From Crambe crambe (Eukaryota; Porifera; Demospongiae; Poecilosclerida; Crambeidae), in NCBI GenBank assembly GCA_963924555.1, contig OZ004586.1, positions 5,228,501 through 5,292,500 of the forward strand: a stretch of DNA of 64,000 nucleotides. The letters run 5' to 3'. Under the pieces are notes generated by a model. The model was not told the origin of the DNA and did not search any database. It was given only the letters and a program-made list of their open reading frames with translations. Below are positions 1 through 15,100 of the stretch, in pieces. A program made the translations under genes and the position numbers. Positions within the stretch are counted from its first letter, which is position 1. Each line of letters begins with the position of its first letter.

Positions 1-184
1 AGATAGAGCTTTATATTGTGAGTAGGGAAAATACCATCCAGTTTCAGATCCACCAATGTTTTTTAGAAAGACTATATCTATAATTTCAACCATACGTATG
101 TAAGACTTAGTGTAGTACATAGCTTAGTATTGTGAATACACACTTGTCAGATTAATACTCTCACAGATAACAGCACAACAACAG

Positions 185-3100
185 CCAAGATTGAGAGACA
201 TCGAAGAGAGCATGGTGGAGGCTGGCAAAGATCTGAAATCTGCTGCTCCACAAGACATTCATTTGAAAATTCTCCAAAGCATCACAAAACATTCAGCTAT
301 TTTGAAGTGGATCAAACAGATAGCTAAAGGTATGCATAATCATGAGCCTAAACAGTCCTGTATGACCTCCTGTATGACCTCCAGTATCAGTACCATCAAA
401 TTTTCCTTTCCCTAAATAATGAAAAAGTCTCGTGCTGAAGATAAGCAAAATGCTAGCTATAGCACTATAGTTATACTAGTCAAGACTATTGATCTTGCTA
501 CTAAATCAAGCCTGCATTCCTGATGGTTAATTGTCATGTAACTGGTATAAAAAACTATTCCTTTATAAATTATTGATGGTAGACCTGGCCACTTATTGCA
601 CTGATTAATTCACAGATAGCAATGACTTAAAGGGATTTGTGAATCTGGCTCTTGAAACTGGAGCAGGGGGAGAAGATAGTTTAACCAAGGGAATAATGAT
701 CAATTTGAGGGATGTGGGGACAAGTTTTGCATCGTTCATTTTTGAACTTGAGCCAAGTGCTGATCACCATGAGCTTCTATCAAAATGTGAGCAGATATGG
801 GCCACTGTTGACACGGAACGAACTCTGCACCCTCTCTTGGCTATTTTAGTAAGTTATAATGAGAAAATGTCATAGAACTTCAGTAGGAGCTCTCAATGAG
901 GACTTTTAGAACCAAAAGTGTCCAGATTAGGAGTGAATTAAATATTTAACAAATGTGAGAGAATGCACATTGACTCAGATTAGTGTAGTAAACTATACAT
1001 CACCAAAAAAATTATATGGATTGAAAAATACTATATGCAATGTGTATATTATACGTAGAAATCATGTAATGAAGATCTTGACCGCTACAAGCAGATCAAG
1101 AAAATCCATGGAAATGTGGAAGCAACATCGTTTGGTCAACTGAAAAGTATATTGACTTGTGGTCAATGTACTATCGGTACTAGTGACCACGTAATGTACC
1201 AAGACATCTCTGATTATATCAAAGTGGTGCTGAAAAAGGAGGAAGGTAAACGTCTTCCAAAGGAACGTTATAACTACACTGAGCTGGAAGACTTGGAGAG
1301 CAGACTTGTTTTGATATCTGGTCGAGATAAGAAGAAGGAAGGTGTGGATACTTATCTCAGAGTATGTTTTTTAAGGTCTAGTTGTAGCTGGGCGAGTACT
1401 GATTGTGAGTATCCTTTCAAGAGAAAATATACTGAAGCTATTTTGACAATTATCAGACACATAATTCATAAAAATTAATGAGCTACTTGCATTTTTCTTT
1501 CTTTCTTTCTTCCAGTTTCTGGATATATTACGTCGTATATCAAAATACTTGATTACTCTTCAACAAGCTGGTTGTGAAGCATATATAGGTTGGAAGCTCA
1601 CTTTTGATATTGAATTTATGACAGAATGTGATGACTTAGTCAACATAACTACTAACATGGAAAGAGAACTTCGGATTTGGAATAAGGAAATAGAATCAGC
1701 TCGATCAGATTTCTACTATTTGAACTACTTCACCACCAATCAAATGCTGTCTTTAAGAAAAAATCTGAAAACCTTTAAAGAAAATTTTGAGTGTGCAGAT
1801 GATACCACTGAAGTACATACCTTGAACTTATTGAGAAGCATTTGTCCAGAATTAACACTTGATTTAGTCAAAGAATGTCTCTCTAGTAAGGAAAGCAGTG
1901 GTTCAGAAACCGAGTCTAATGAATGCTATAAAAAGCAAGAGAGTGGTTCAGCACTTGATGAAGGTCCAGAACCTGATTTACAAGATCTTAGTGAAGAGCA
2001 AGAGGAGATGTATAATGATCTCATAGACTATTATAAATGTCCCAGCAAAGTCTCTCGTGATGCTGTTAAGCGTTTTGATAAGATAGATGATGCAGTTGAT
2101 TGGATTGATGAAAATATGAACAATGAGGAGTATCAAGAGGAAGATTTTCTGTACATTGGCAAGTCAGCAACTGCAAACAACAAAGAGGGAGATATTCCTG
2201 ATATTTCCGAAGAAGAAGTTCAGTCACCTTCATCTCTTGTGCCTTCATTTAAGATATTGTCATATGACAAGGAGTAAGTGATAGGAACTGTATAAGAGAT
2301 CTATAGGGGGTTAAGCGAACTATAGGGAGTTAAAGGAACTATATGGGTTAAAAGAACTATAGGGAGTTAAAAGAACTATATGGGTTAAAAGAACCATAGG
2401 GGTTAAGAGAATTATATATAGGGAGTTAGAGGACTGTAGGGAACTATAGGGGTTAAGGGGTTAAGAGACATAGGAAGATGTATTATAAATCAGGAAATTT
2501 CATTGTTTAAATAATTCCTATTATGTACAAATTCATTTTCCTGGTAATGGTCTGTGGATGGTTTATGGTAGTGGTATAGGATACTGCATGGCCAGAACAA
2601 TTGAGTCCAATGAGTTCCTCTGAATACTATTAGCAGATTTAATTTGACAGGTTCTTGCAGTTTATAGCATAAATCTATTCCAAATTAGTTGATACCTTAA
2701 CTGCTTAAAATCACCATTCAATATTTCCAGCAGATGTATATGTATCTGAGTTGGCTTAACTTAAAATGGTTTTCATGTGCATAGGAAATTTTTGATAGAA
2801 AGAACAGAGTCCAGCAGAGATGATTATCTCACTCTTGATGAGCTTGGTTCCTTGCTGAAGAACTTGGCCAGTCATAAATGCATTCAAAGTGAGTGTCCTG
2901 CTTGCACAACATGCCATTTTCAAGGGGTTTTATTTAGTGGGTTGTCAAATCAAGGGCTCAAAGGCTAGGCCTAGGGGCTAGGATTCATAAAATAGAGCGC
3001 CATCTTTAATTTATATTTGGACAAGTGATATCAAGTGCAGTTTCTGAGGAGGAGGAATTTTGAAGAGTAAGGTTTCTGAACTCCTAAATAAAGGCCACAT

Positions 3101-6100
3101 TTGCATTTATGTATGTGTGCAAATGAATGACCAGACCATGTGTGTAGCTGTTCAATTGCAATTGAGCATCTAGGACCTTCACTCTGCCAAGCAATCTAAA
3201 CTTGCAATTTTTTTTTGGTCATTAGGTTATTTACTATCAAAGAAAAGACCATTTTCCAGTAGTGACTTGAAAGTCAGTGCACCGAACCTGATCGTAACAA
3301 GTGAAGGTAAATTACATATATGTTATAAAATTGTGTGATTTGATAAAGGACACTTGTACTTTCCAATAAAGCGACATATTTCATGATGACCTCTCCAGTT
3401 TCAGGTCATTTTGTAACATTTATGTGGTGGTGTAGCTTTCTATGATAGGCAAGTGTATCTTCATAAATGCTAAGCTTGATTTATGTGCAGAATTATACGC
3501 TGACACTGTAGAATATGTCGGCATGCTATTTTTAGTTCATCTGTGGATCAATTGCACAAATGATCCCAGTACTGCACCTCAGCATTCAGCACTGAACTGA
3601 GGTGGGGAAAATGTGCTGATGTTGTGCACCTGCAAGTTATTAGGAACATCTGTTCATACAGTTGTTCATTTCTGATGGTACCCATGCTCACTTATTGATT
3701 GTTGAAATCCTTACAGATAACATATTCAAAACGATTCTCTCAATTTATGCGGAAGATAAATCTCTCCCACCGCCCACTTTTGAGGAAGTGCTGATCTGCA
3801 ATCAGTCCACAACTCTTGAACAGGTATGTACATAATATGCGTGCAGTTAGTTAATAATTTGCAAATGTTAGTGTTAATCTTCACAGAGAGTCCTAACTAC
3901 AATTACTTTCTTATACTTTGTTGATTCGTTTATTTATTTATTTGTCGTTGTTTTATTTGTTTTTAATGGTGTCCATATTATTGATGGGGTTCATATTAGC
4001 ACTGCATAGAGAAAGAGAGTGAGTAAAAATTGATGCAAGAGGCCACACCCATCCATGAGATCTGATCAGTCACACATTATTTTTTCTTCTCCTTCAAGAG
4101 TACAATTTCACAAATCCACTTTCCTTTGTGAAATATAAATCAAGTTCTAAGGTATCCAATTATCTCTCCTAGGTCGATTTATTTTGGCAGAAATCAGTTT
4201 GTGATCCCGAGTTCAAGCATATATTCTGTTTGGTTCATGCTCAAAGATTGTCCTATCAAGTGGTAGATAAAGGCTTGCAAAATCTATTCAGTCTCATTCG
4301 AGGAAAAAGAGGTACGTAATTGTTTTTGAAGTGTCGTACAAGAGTCAGCTATGTTAATTACGTTTGAGGATGGAAATTGTTCACACATATTCGACTCGTA
4401 AAATTACAGTTACATAGGTAATCAAGTGATGTAGACATCAGCATTATTAGTGGTCATGTAAGAAGTTCACAAAGGAACTGCATTCCAGTTTTTCTGGGTC
4501 TAGTGAAGGAAAATTCAAGATTCATGATAGAGGGCTTTGTTTGTGCGTTCAGAAGGTTATGAGTGCTCTGTGAATTTTTGTAACCCCCTCAAATTAATGC
4601 ACATTTTAAGTGCATTTTATTATTATTGTGTCTCCTTATTTTAGGCTATCGATTAGTGATCATATGTGGTAATGAGGATGAATCAAGGTCACATATAGTA
4701 TCAAGGATGCACTTGTACAGAAGAGCATATGCCAGAGCTGAAGACTCTGTGTTGAAGAAGTACTTGAAACTTCATCTAGAACAGAACCAGCATAATTACC
4801 CTATTTCCAAACGTGGATGTATATATGCTTCATCAGTTTTGGAAGAAAGGCAAGATTATAATCATGACTGTGATAAACTTTCTGATTCATTGTTGAAGGC
4901 TTGAAAAATTGATTTTTGTTCTTTTTTACAGCTCTTCAGTGTGTGTGGTGCACTCAAAACGTCCAGGAATGGGGAAATCATTATATGTCAAAAGGCTCTC
5001 CGAGAAAATGAGCAAACGTTCTTCAATGAAGAGCCACGAGGTTCTGTGTACCATTCCTATACATGGTCCTGATGTTACATCAGATTATGTCATGTCTCTG
5101 TTGGTGAAATATTTAAGCAAATCACAGAGTAAAATCTTCAGCATCTGCATAAGTCCTTCTGTGAGTTCCTTTAGTGACCTCAAATCAGTATTAGTGAATA
5201 GTACAGGCTTTTATTGTATGTATGTATATGATCTGATCATTTAAAATCGGCCTTTTTATTGTTATACATAGGTAAATGCTGTGGTATCAGATGTCATATT
5301 TAGCCTTGCTGTACTTAAAGGACTAAGTAATTCTAAAGGGAATGTCTGGCGAGTACATCCATCTCAGCTCTACTGTTTTGAGATCACCTTGAACCTTGTA
5401 AGTTCTATACACTACACAAGAAAATCAGTACAAAATGAACCATATACTACACCATGCAAGGGGCGGGTCAAGTTAGTTTCATGAAGTGCCAACTAAAGCC
5501 CAACAAGGTACTAAAGGTAGCATAGTTAATTTTAACTGTATAAACTGGAAAGCCTACTCTTGTTCTCTATTTCTCAGCCATTGCTGAGAAAACACAGCTA
5601 GCTTAGTGAGGCCGAGCTTAGACTAAAGTAGTTGTGGTACTAAAGCTAGCTAGTCAGCCATGATTTCGTGCATGGAGAATCCAACAGCAGAGAGTCATCA
5701 ACTAAAACTAAAGATGGCTTGCAAGCGTGTATTGGGTAAGTTGCCAATATTAATGAGTATATGACATTTAATTACGTAGCTAGGGGGGAAATGGTGTTCC
5801 GTTCCACTGGCAATCAGTATTTGCTGAGCAATAACTGAGAAGATGGTGTATAATTTTTGGTTCAGTAGTAAGTACTGAGATGGAAATAATGAAGCTCTAG
5901 AATGCATGTAAGAGCAGAAACATTGATTATCTTTCTACTTGGTATATTATTTTTGCTGTGTGTGGGACAAATTTTAACTTTATAATTTTTGAGGATAGGA
6001 GATAAAAGACAAATAGGGGATGGCTATGTATATAAAGTTCAAAAAAGTTCATGAACAAAGAGAGCCTAACTCTCCTAATTTCAATATAACCACGCCCACA

Positions 6101-9100
6101 TTACCCAACTACTCTATCCCTACTTCACTCTCCATAAGTGAGTGAAAAATAAGTAGATAGGGAGTGAAGTAGGGATAGAGTGGTTGGGTAATATGGGTGT
6201 TGTTATTGAAATTAGGAGATGTAGGCTCTCTTGTTCATGAACTTTTCATACACAACCATCCTTACTTGTCTGTTTCGTTTAGAATATCCTTTATACTATT
6301 ATGTTGACAGTGGATACCTTAAATTGGATGTTAATTAAATTAATTTTTGTTTTTGAACAAAATTAATCATATGAAAATTAATTACCTTGACGATGTACAA
6401 AATAGTGTAAAAGGTAATTACAAGTAAGCTATAACAACGAAAATAAATTAACATGAAAATTGTTATTTTCATTTTGTAGGCAAAGAGTGATGATGCACCA
6501 GCAACTAAGTCTTTGATAGATCTCTTGCCCCAGATAGAATGTGTTGAGCCAAGCAGAATAATGTTAACTACCTCTCGATTAGGTGCATAATAATAGGGAA
6601 AATCACATACTGACTTTCATAATTATAATACCCAGGTAACAAGAGGATTGGTATTGACAACACAGAATTTAGAAGTGCAAAGTACCAACGGGTTTATCAG
6701 TATTTGAAGCGTGGTGATGCAGAAGATGCAGGAGAGATAATGGACAAGTTTGTCTACAAGCATAGTATTGAAGATGAACCTGAGGATTGTCTGAGTACAG
6801 TAATGAGGTTCATATAATATTAAGATACTAAATTTTAGAAAGTGCTAGTAATTGTGTTGTATGACTATGCTTATGGTTTGTATCTTGCTTGCAGGTTTTC
6901 TGGAGTCAAGTACCCTACTTGGAGAGAGTTGTGCAACTTCATAGAATTTCTGAATCTCCAACTCTATATTGCTGAGCAGTCAGTACACCTGAAGGGTGCA
7001 AGCATACCTGGTTTAAAAGCATTCATCGTCAAATTCCTTATTCGGATGTCTAAGGTTTGTTATTGAGGGTTTCTTTCAGGGGAGCAGGGGGGTCATTCGC
7101 CCGCCCCCCCCTCCCCTGATTTCAGTAACTATCAATAGAGTCAATTAATCTATTGATACTTACTACAGTAACAAAGCTCAATAATTATGAAATTTTAGCT
7201 TTATGCTCAGCCCTGCTGAGACGTTAAAGCAGTAGTGCCTGAGACTTGCTGTAAAAACTGTCCAGGTAGGTTTAGTGGATCGTGAAAAAATGGTACAATC
7301 TTCATCATCTACTCCTAATATTCATACCTACAGCTGCTAACTATTACATCATGTGGGCGCAGTTTATCCAAAAAGTGTGATTAGACAAGAGTGGGCATGG
7401 TCATGCAAAAAATTTTCCGCTTGCATGCACACAGATATTTTACAAATCCCCTTTCAAAAACACCTGCCTGCTGCACACTACATGTATACTGTTCCCCCCT
7501 CCCCCCCATATTTTGCTTAATATTCATTTTTCATTTCACCCCCTGGGTATAAAGAAACCCTTAGTATCTGCACATGAAGAGTGAGAGAATCTTCAAGAAT
7601 ATACTATTATTTTCCAGCTAGTCTGGGCCCGTGGATTTCTTTTTCTTTTTATGACTGTGAAACCTGTATGTTATGTACAGGATTTTGCTACATCTTCACT
7701 ACAAGGAGAAGTTGATGCTGAGGAAGGAAAGGATATGACCAGTGATGCTCTGAAGCAACTGGAAATAGTGCCTCGACATCGATGGGAAAAAAGGTAATTC
7801 TGTTATTCCACTTACTCATTGTTTTCACCAATTAAATCTCTCTTTCACAGACCACATCCCTATATATTTTTCAACCAAGATCTCACATCAGCCACATTTG
7901 TTGGCTTCTCCATTTGTGAAGAAACAGGTGACCTGATTAATCCAGGAGAGAATGAAGTGATGGAAAGAGCTGCTGTACCGGCAAAATTAATACCAATTTT
8001 ATCTGGCAGGCTTAAGATGTTTGATGAGGGATACCGGGACTGGTGAGTGAAAGCTACAATACTACAAAAAAATGTTCTACTAAAAAAGATTTACCTTTTA
8101 TAGATAGGTATAGTGCAGTTGTCAAGTGAATGAAAAAACTAAGTTTTTTTTCTTTGTACCTATGTATCAATCAGTATTAAGTAGAGAGAGGGTGTTTGCA
8201 TAAATATTCACTGCCATCTTTGTTAATTAAACATTCAAAGTTATATACATGTTCAACACTCTGAAATATCGAAAGTTTCAGTTGATAAATAATAACATAG
8301 ATCCTGTTGGTCGTGATATCTAAGTTATTGACATATAACAATACTCGAAGAGCATCTGCAGTACCCTTTTATTTTGACAGTCATATTATTAGGGCATTAG
8401 CAAGCAAGTATTCTTAAAGCTGATAGGCTCTAATTCTTCTAATATTTGTTGTGGAGTTATGTAAGTGGTAGGCAGCTGCACATGACACATACATACACCT
8501 GGGGCATTTTGGAGTGTAGACCTATGAGGCATGACTTGAGAGTCAGCTCACTTGCTCACCGAAATTATCTGGAACTTCAAAAGGCCCTTTTTATCTGCCC
8601 AGTAAAGTAATCAAAAAAGTAGCCTGGCAACACTTGACTAAAACAACCCTCACATGCATTGTACATGGAAGACTTAGATTTATAACCTGTCCTGAAATTT
8701 ATCTGCTTTATTGTAGGGATCGAGAAAAACTTTTGACAAAACTGTCAGATTTCATGGGAGTGCAAACCAAAGACTTTGATCCATCATACACACTTACCAT
8801 TGATAACTTCATCAAAATTCTCGGTATTCAAATGAGGTTTCGGTAAGTACCCATCAATAACCTGAATGGACTTGTGTATGTATGTATATGCTTAATTCAA
8901 TCAAAATGCAAAATTATTATGACTAACATTGCTGCTCTAGCTCTAGGTGTACATGATCATGTGACATTTTCTTATTAATGCTTAGATGTGGAATTCCTGT
9001 TATTCTAATGGGGGAAACTGGTTGTGGAAAAACGAGGCTAATTCGTTTCATGTGTGAATTAATGAAGTCTAAATATTCAAAAGAATCTGATGATCCGCCT

Positions 9101-12100
9101 TCTAATTTATTCATTCTGAAGGTAGTATAAATAATTATTAATGATTATGAACTCCTAACTTAAAATTCTTTCGACAAACATAATTATTAACCCCTAGTGC
9201 ATACACAAAGCTCAGTTTGTCTGTGTGTTACGTCAACTACACAGCCAGCAGCAATTACGTAGAGCACTTCAGTTTCGCCCTTAATGTCTAGACGATACTC
9301 TTCAGTGTTTAAATTGAGCCAAATTTGGATAAAGGCTTTATTTCTGAAAGAAGGCAGCCTGTACTATATAATACTCCATATAATACGCACGCATGCTCAC
9401 TATTGTATGTATGTTTGTCAACCATTACCTACTCATCTACAGGTGAGCTCTGTGTCTAGCTAGATAGTTACAGCTTCTACAATACTAGTCTAGTGCATGT
9501 GTCTATGTGCATTTACTTGAGCTTTTACTGCCATTAGCTAGCTGTGCTTTTGTTATAATATACAGAAGCAAATCATGAATCACCAGCAATGAATGCTATA
9601 CAATATGTGCTCTAACTTTAAGGAAATAAGAGATGGGAAATGAAATATTGTAAACATCACATCTCTTGCCTATTTCTTCCATTATCTTACCTGCATGCTT
9701 TTATAGAGTTCATCTGTACAATCATTAGGCAATATTCTTACATGCACATGCAGACACTGATGATTGCTGGGGTGTGTAGCCAACAGACACTGCTCACTCA
9801 ATGATATGGAATGCACATGTCATTTATAGATATTCAAAATGAAAATGTAGACTGTACCTCAGTGATCTATATATGCAAACACACATAATTATACTGATAT
9901 GTACTCTTACAGCAGACATTGTACCTTATGTGTGTGCTGAGGGTTAGCACTTTAGTGCTTTTCATTGTGAAACCACAACAATCCCCCCCCCCCCCCCACA
10001 CACACACACACACACACACTGCATGGTATCAGGTACATGGTGGCACTACAGAAGAAATGATTATCAAAACTTTGAGATTGGCTCAAGAGCATTCAGAAAC
10101 CAATAGAAAGAAAGGACTAGACACGATCTTGTTCTTTGATGAAGCAAACACTACTGAGGCTATTGGATTGATAAAGGAGATCGTTTGTGACAGGACTGTG
10201 TTGGGCATTGCTATTCCTGAGAATATCAAATTTGTGGCAGCATGCAATCCTTACAAGAGGTATGTATTACAGATGTGCACATTCTGTGCATGTTAATATT
10301 TTGATAATTTCATAAGGTATAATGCTGTCAATATTTTGTTGAAGAGCCTGCAAAAAGTAATTCTAATTAACAATCGGCAGGAGGGGTCAAAAGCCCCACC
10401 CAGTTGCTAGATGTCTTATAGGCTTCCCCTTGATAGGAGAATAAGAGTTATACTCCAGGAGCCACTCCCCCAAAGCAGCATGAGAGAGTGAGCAAGGTCA
10501 CCCATAGCACATAAAAACAGATATGCAAGAATACAGTGGTAGCATTTGTCACAGCACAAAATAGCAATACATACAGCAATACATATATACAGTTATATAG
10601 CACCAGAATTTACACACAGGACGAACAAGAAATAGATCTAGGGGAGTGCGCATCAACGGACAATAATACAACACCACAACAATCTCACAGATACACAGGC
10701 AACTTTATTTAATAGTACTTACCATGTGATGGTATGGCGCATTAATAGTGGGTGGGGTTAAGGCAGGAAAACAATGTGTATGGTGGCTCAAAGAGGCTGG
10801 TGTGAAAGCTGCTTTTCTCTACCTTATGAGGCTCTGTTCGCTATGTGTGTGCACCTGCGAAGATGGGGAGTGGCTCCTTGAATGTTAACAGTATTTTTAA
10901 AGCTTATTTCAGGATGTGTGGCAAATAATATTTGTGTCTATATGACCAGAATATGGAATGTCTCTTAAATTAGGTGCTATATGTATCAACTAGAAAGAAT
11001 ATGGTATTTATGTATAATCATGTAGACATGCTGATGGAATGATAAAAAAACTACAATCCGCTGGATTGGGATTCTTCGTGAAGGATATGGAGAAGCAGCA
11101 AAAAATAGGTGATTTTTAAGATGCAAATAATAAGCCATAATCTCTAGCTACATAAATACTTTTTGTGTAAGTTGTATATCTTTTTTTTTTAAAACAACAA
11201 CAACAAATTTTGTGTACTTGTATAGGGAAGTATCCCTTATGGCAACTTGTTTATCGCGTCATTGAGCTACCTCCTGCAATGAGACCTCTGGTTTATGACT
11301 TCGGGCAGCTAACTGTCAAAACTGAGAGAGATTATACTAAGAAAATTGTGGAGAATCATGTGAGGACAATGTTATAGTACACTCACACTCTTGTAGTGAA
11401 TGGCAGGAATGCTCATTTTGAGCTGTACATAATTTGCACTGAATGTTTTATAATCTCTTTTCGTGCATAGATTGAAAAGCGCTTCAAAGCTGATGAGGTT
11501 AAAATGGTAGCAGAAATATTAACAGCATCTCAATATTACATGAGGAGCAGAGAGGTATGAATTAGTGGTCTGATAGTTGTGTATGGAAATTTAAATCCAT
11601 TCTCTGATAGCTACAGAATATTTGAGAGTGGACTTTTTGTCTGCATCTTTTTTCTACTACAGGATGAATGCAGCTTTGTCAGTTTGAGAGATGTAGAACG
11701 GGCAATGATTTTGTTCAAATTTTTCATGTCTAAGCATAAAATTCTTAAAGACAAGATTGAAGAAAAAGCTGGAAAGAAACTCAAAGTAGGATGAATAGCA
11801 GCAATCAATATATAATCCCTTTTACTTGGCCTTATGGTTGCAGAAAATCAAACCTATAACAAGATCTCTGATTCTTTCACTCTGTGTCTGCTACCATTCA
11901 CGACTACAAAGCAGATCAGAGTATGAGGAAAAAATAGTGCAGCATTTTCAAAAACCACTGGAACTTTGTGGTGGTGTTGAGCAGTTTCGGAATGAAATAC
12001 AGTGGTATGTTAAAGGAAGTTTTAGCCTTACTCTATTCAGAACAGTTTGGAAGAACGATCACTATGACTTCTTTTAGGTGTGAAGATGTTATACTTGACA

Positions 12101-15100
12101 ACATGGAGGTGCCCAAGAATATCGCCAAAAATGAAGCTCTGCGAGAAAATGTTTTCATGATGACAATGTGCATTGAGAATAGAATTCCGCTCTTCATTGT
12201 TGGAAAACCTGGCAGTTCCAAGTCTCTGGCTAAGACTATAGTTTCATCTTCCATGAATGGGAAGACTTCATCCAAAGAACTAATGAAGGAGTTCAAGGAG
12301 GTATAATATAATTATTTCATGTGAAGTGTGCTCCAATTTCCTGATAGCATTGTAGATTTTATTTCAGCGAGTGAGCGAAAATGAGGATACCCTAGTAGTC
12401 TATTACATTTGCAGAGCACCATGTTTCATAACATTCTATATACACATCTTGTAGGTCCACATGTTTTCATATCAGTGCAGCAAATACTCGACACCCGAAA
12501 GTATAGTTGATGTGTTTAAAACTGCTAAGGAGTTCCAAAGGTTAGAAACAAACACTCGTGTGTCCGTTGTAGTCCTGGATGAAGTGGGGCTAGCTGAAGA
12601 CTCACCAAGTTTGCCTCTAAAAGCCCTGCACCCTCTTCTTGAAGATGGAGCGGAAGGAGGAGATGGAAAGGACCAGGTATGTGTGAATATGTGCTTGGCC
12701 ATGATTTGCTGAAATCTACATTGAAGCATGGAATCATTTCTACATGCATGCAGAGACTCATTGTTATTTTTATTATGTAGATTATCGAAAGAGAGAAGCG
12801 TGTAGCTTTTATTGGTATATCCAACTGGGCATTAGATCCTGCAAAAATGAATCGAGGAGTGATGGTAACCAGAACTAATCCTGGGACAAACGAATTAGTA
12901 AATACTGCAAGGTACACATAATGTAGTATAAAATTAACCCTCAGCATGCATCTGTGAGGGTTACAGTACTGTAGACTTGTCACTAAAGACACTCTGGACA
13001 GCTAATTTATGCTGTTGCTCTACACCACTACACAGATGCAGATCAGCTGACCTTGTATCCTCAAACATTTCAGATAGAGTAGGTTGGTCTGCAGCCATTA
13101 TAATTAAGGAGTATAGGTGCAGTCTCAAGTGTGGGATGGGAGTTAGTTCTATCTGAATGCCATATCAAAATTTTCATGGGCATAACACTACAAATATGGA
13201 AGTAATGAATCCCTTCATTTATGTATCATTTTTTGTGTGTATTCGTTTTTTTGTGTAGGGGGATTTGTTGGGGGATTGATAAAGATCATGAAACAGGTGA
13301 AGTATTCAGAAGACGCCTTGAACGCTACCTGGAACCTTTAGCAAAGTCATATGAAAAAATTTGCGATAAATATCAAGAAGTTTGCAATAAAGATCGCAGT
13401 TCCAAGAAAGAATTTTATGGCCTTCGTGACTTCTATAGGTAATATAACCTCATAAAGAATTTTTAATTAATACCCTGAAATAGAATTACTGTATCACAGG
13501 AAATTTTTGTCTGTCGAAATTTCGTTCAGCACAAAGAAAATCTTTAGAATAATCAAAATTCTAATTTATTATTATAATTATTGCGTACTTTATCTTATGC
13601 ATGCATGCATGCATTTTTTGTGCACATGCAATCATATAGCTGTTTTCAAGATCTTGAGCTATAGCTAGCTAGACCAAGAAAACATTGAGACATCTACTTC
13701 ATTCAGTTATTATGTCTAGGGAGATATCTGGAGCGTTTCTATAAGAGAGATATTACCTTGTCAATAATGTTCACAAATGTTAAGAGTGATAGACATGAAA
13801 ATTGTTCTGAAAAATCTATTCAGTAATATTTTCGTTCATTCAATGAAAGCGATAAAATTAAAAGCTCAACAAAAATTTCCTGCTATATTATGTTATTACA
13901 TGCAATAATCAGTGGCCAGTAAATGTGGCAGTACTTGGACACAGCAGATATTGCTGCAGCTCGCATGTGTTACAAGAAAAATTAATCTGTTCCAGCACAT
14001 AACCATCAGATGTATACTTCTTTATCATTAATAATACTGCAGCTTGATCAAAATGCTACTGTGGTTGTGTACCAAGTCTGGAAAAATCAATTCTTGTCAA
14101 CTAGAACATGTAGTGAAACGGAACTTTGGTGGAACAGAAGAGATAGACCCCTGGGAGATTTTCAAGAAAGAGTTAGGAGTACTGCCTACATCATCAACAG
14201 CAGATGAAGTTAGGAAAAGATAATCTTCATATTTCTAGTTGCCTACTTTAACTAGGATCGCCTTTGTGTAGCTGACTGAGTCAGTATTAATCACAACAGC
14301 TATTTCTGGTTAAAGCAAGGCAAAAAATCACTTGATGCACTCATCCATGAATAATGCATTATCATGTAGGAAAGAAATCCATATAATTCTCCTGACAACT
14401 CTCCTCAAGGGTTGATAAGAGCATGTGTGTCAAACAAGAGTGATGATGCAAGGTCTGTGATATTAATTAAGACTTTATTGGTACCAATGCACCATAATTC
14501 TCTAATTTCACTGCAGGGAAGATAGATATCTATTGTTTTTAACTGAAAATTACACTGCTCTGCAAACTTTACAACATTTTCTCTATGAAAGTGATGGTGT
14601 CAGTAAAGAGCCCTATATATTGTTCGGGAGCAGTTTTCCTCGTGACAAGGAGTACACCCAGGTATTGTATTGCATGTTGTAGCTGTATTAGTATGTATGG
14701 TGTACTTACGTAGCATTTGGGCCCCCTATTTTATATGTGATTAAGTACTTTAATAACTTTCTAGACATGTCGCAACATAAACAAGATTAAGCTGTGTATG
14801 GAAGAAGGATGTATGGTGATTCTTCTCAACTTAGAGAATCTCTATGAAAGTTTGTATGACGTACTTAACCAGGTTAGTCTAACTGTATTTTGTATCATTT
14901 ATGTTTTAATTGATTGATGCAAGTATACACTGTGCATTTTATCATAGATAGTATAAAGCCTTACGGGGATTGGAAACGTAATAATTTGGGCGTGACCACA
15001 TCCGTGTTGCCAGCCAGCCAGTGCGCGCGCAGCTGTAAGCGAATACTTTTACTACAGGATGCCTCATTTCTGCATGCTAATGTAAATGATTCAGCATTTC

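Noticed and set aside
4930..5160. RPGMGKSL as an independent catalytic ATPase site
   Set aside because: It matches the upstream P-loop-like motif of RNF213, but no paired Walker B was found nearby, so I treat it as a non-catalytic or degenerate AAA unit.
12525..12992. 155-codon minus-strand open frame
   Set aside because: It lies opposite conserved RNF213-like AAA4 exons and has no recognisable domain.
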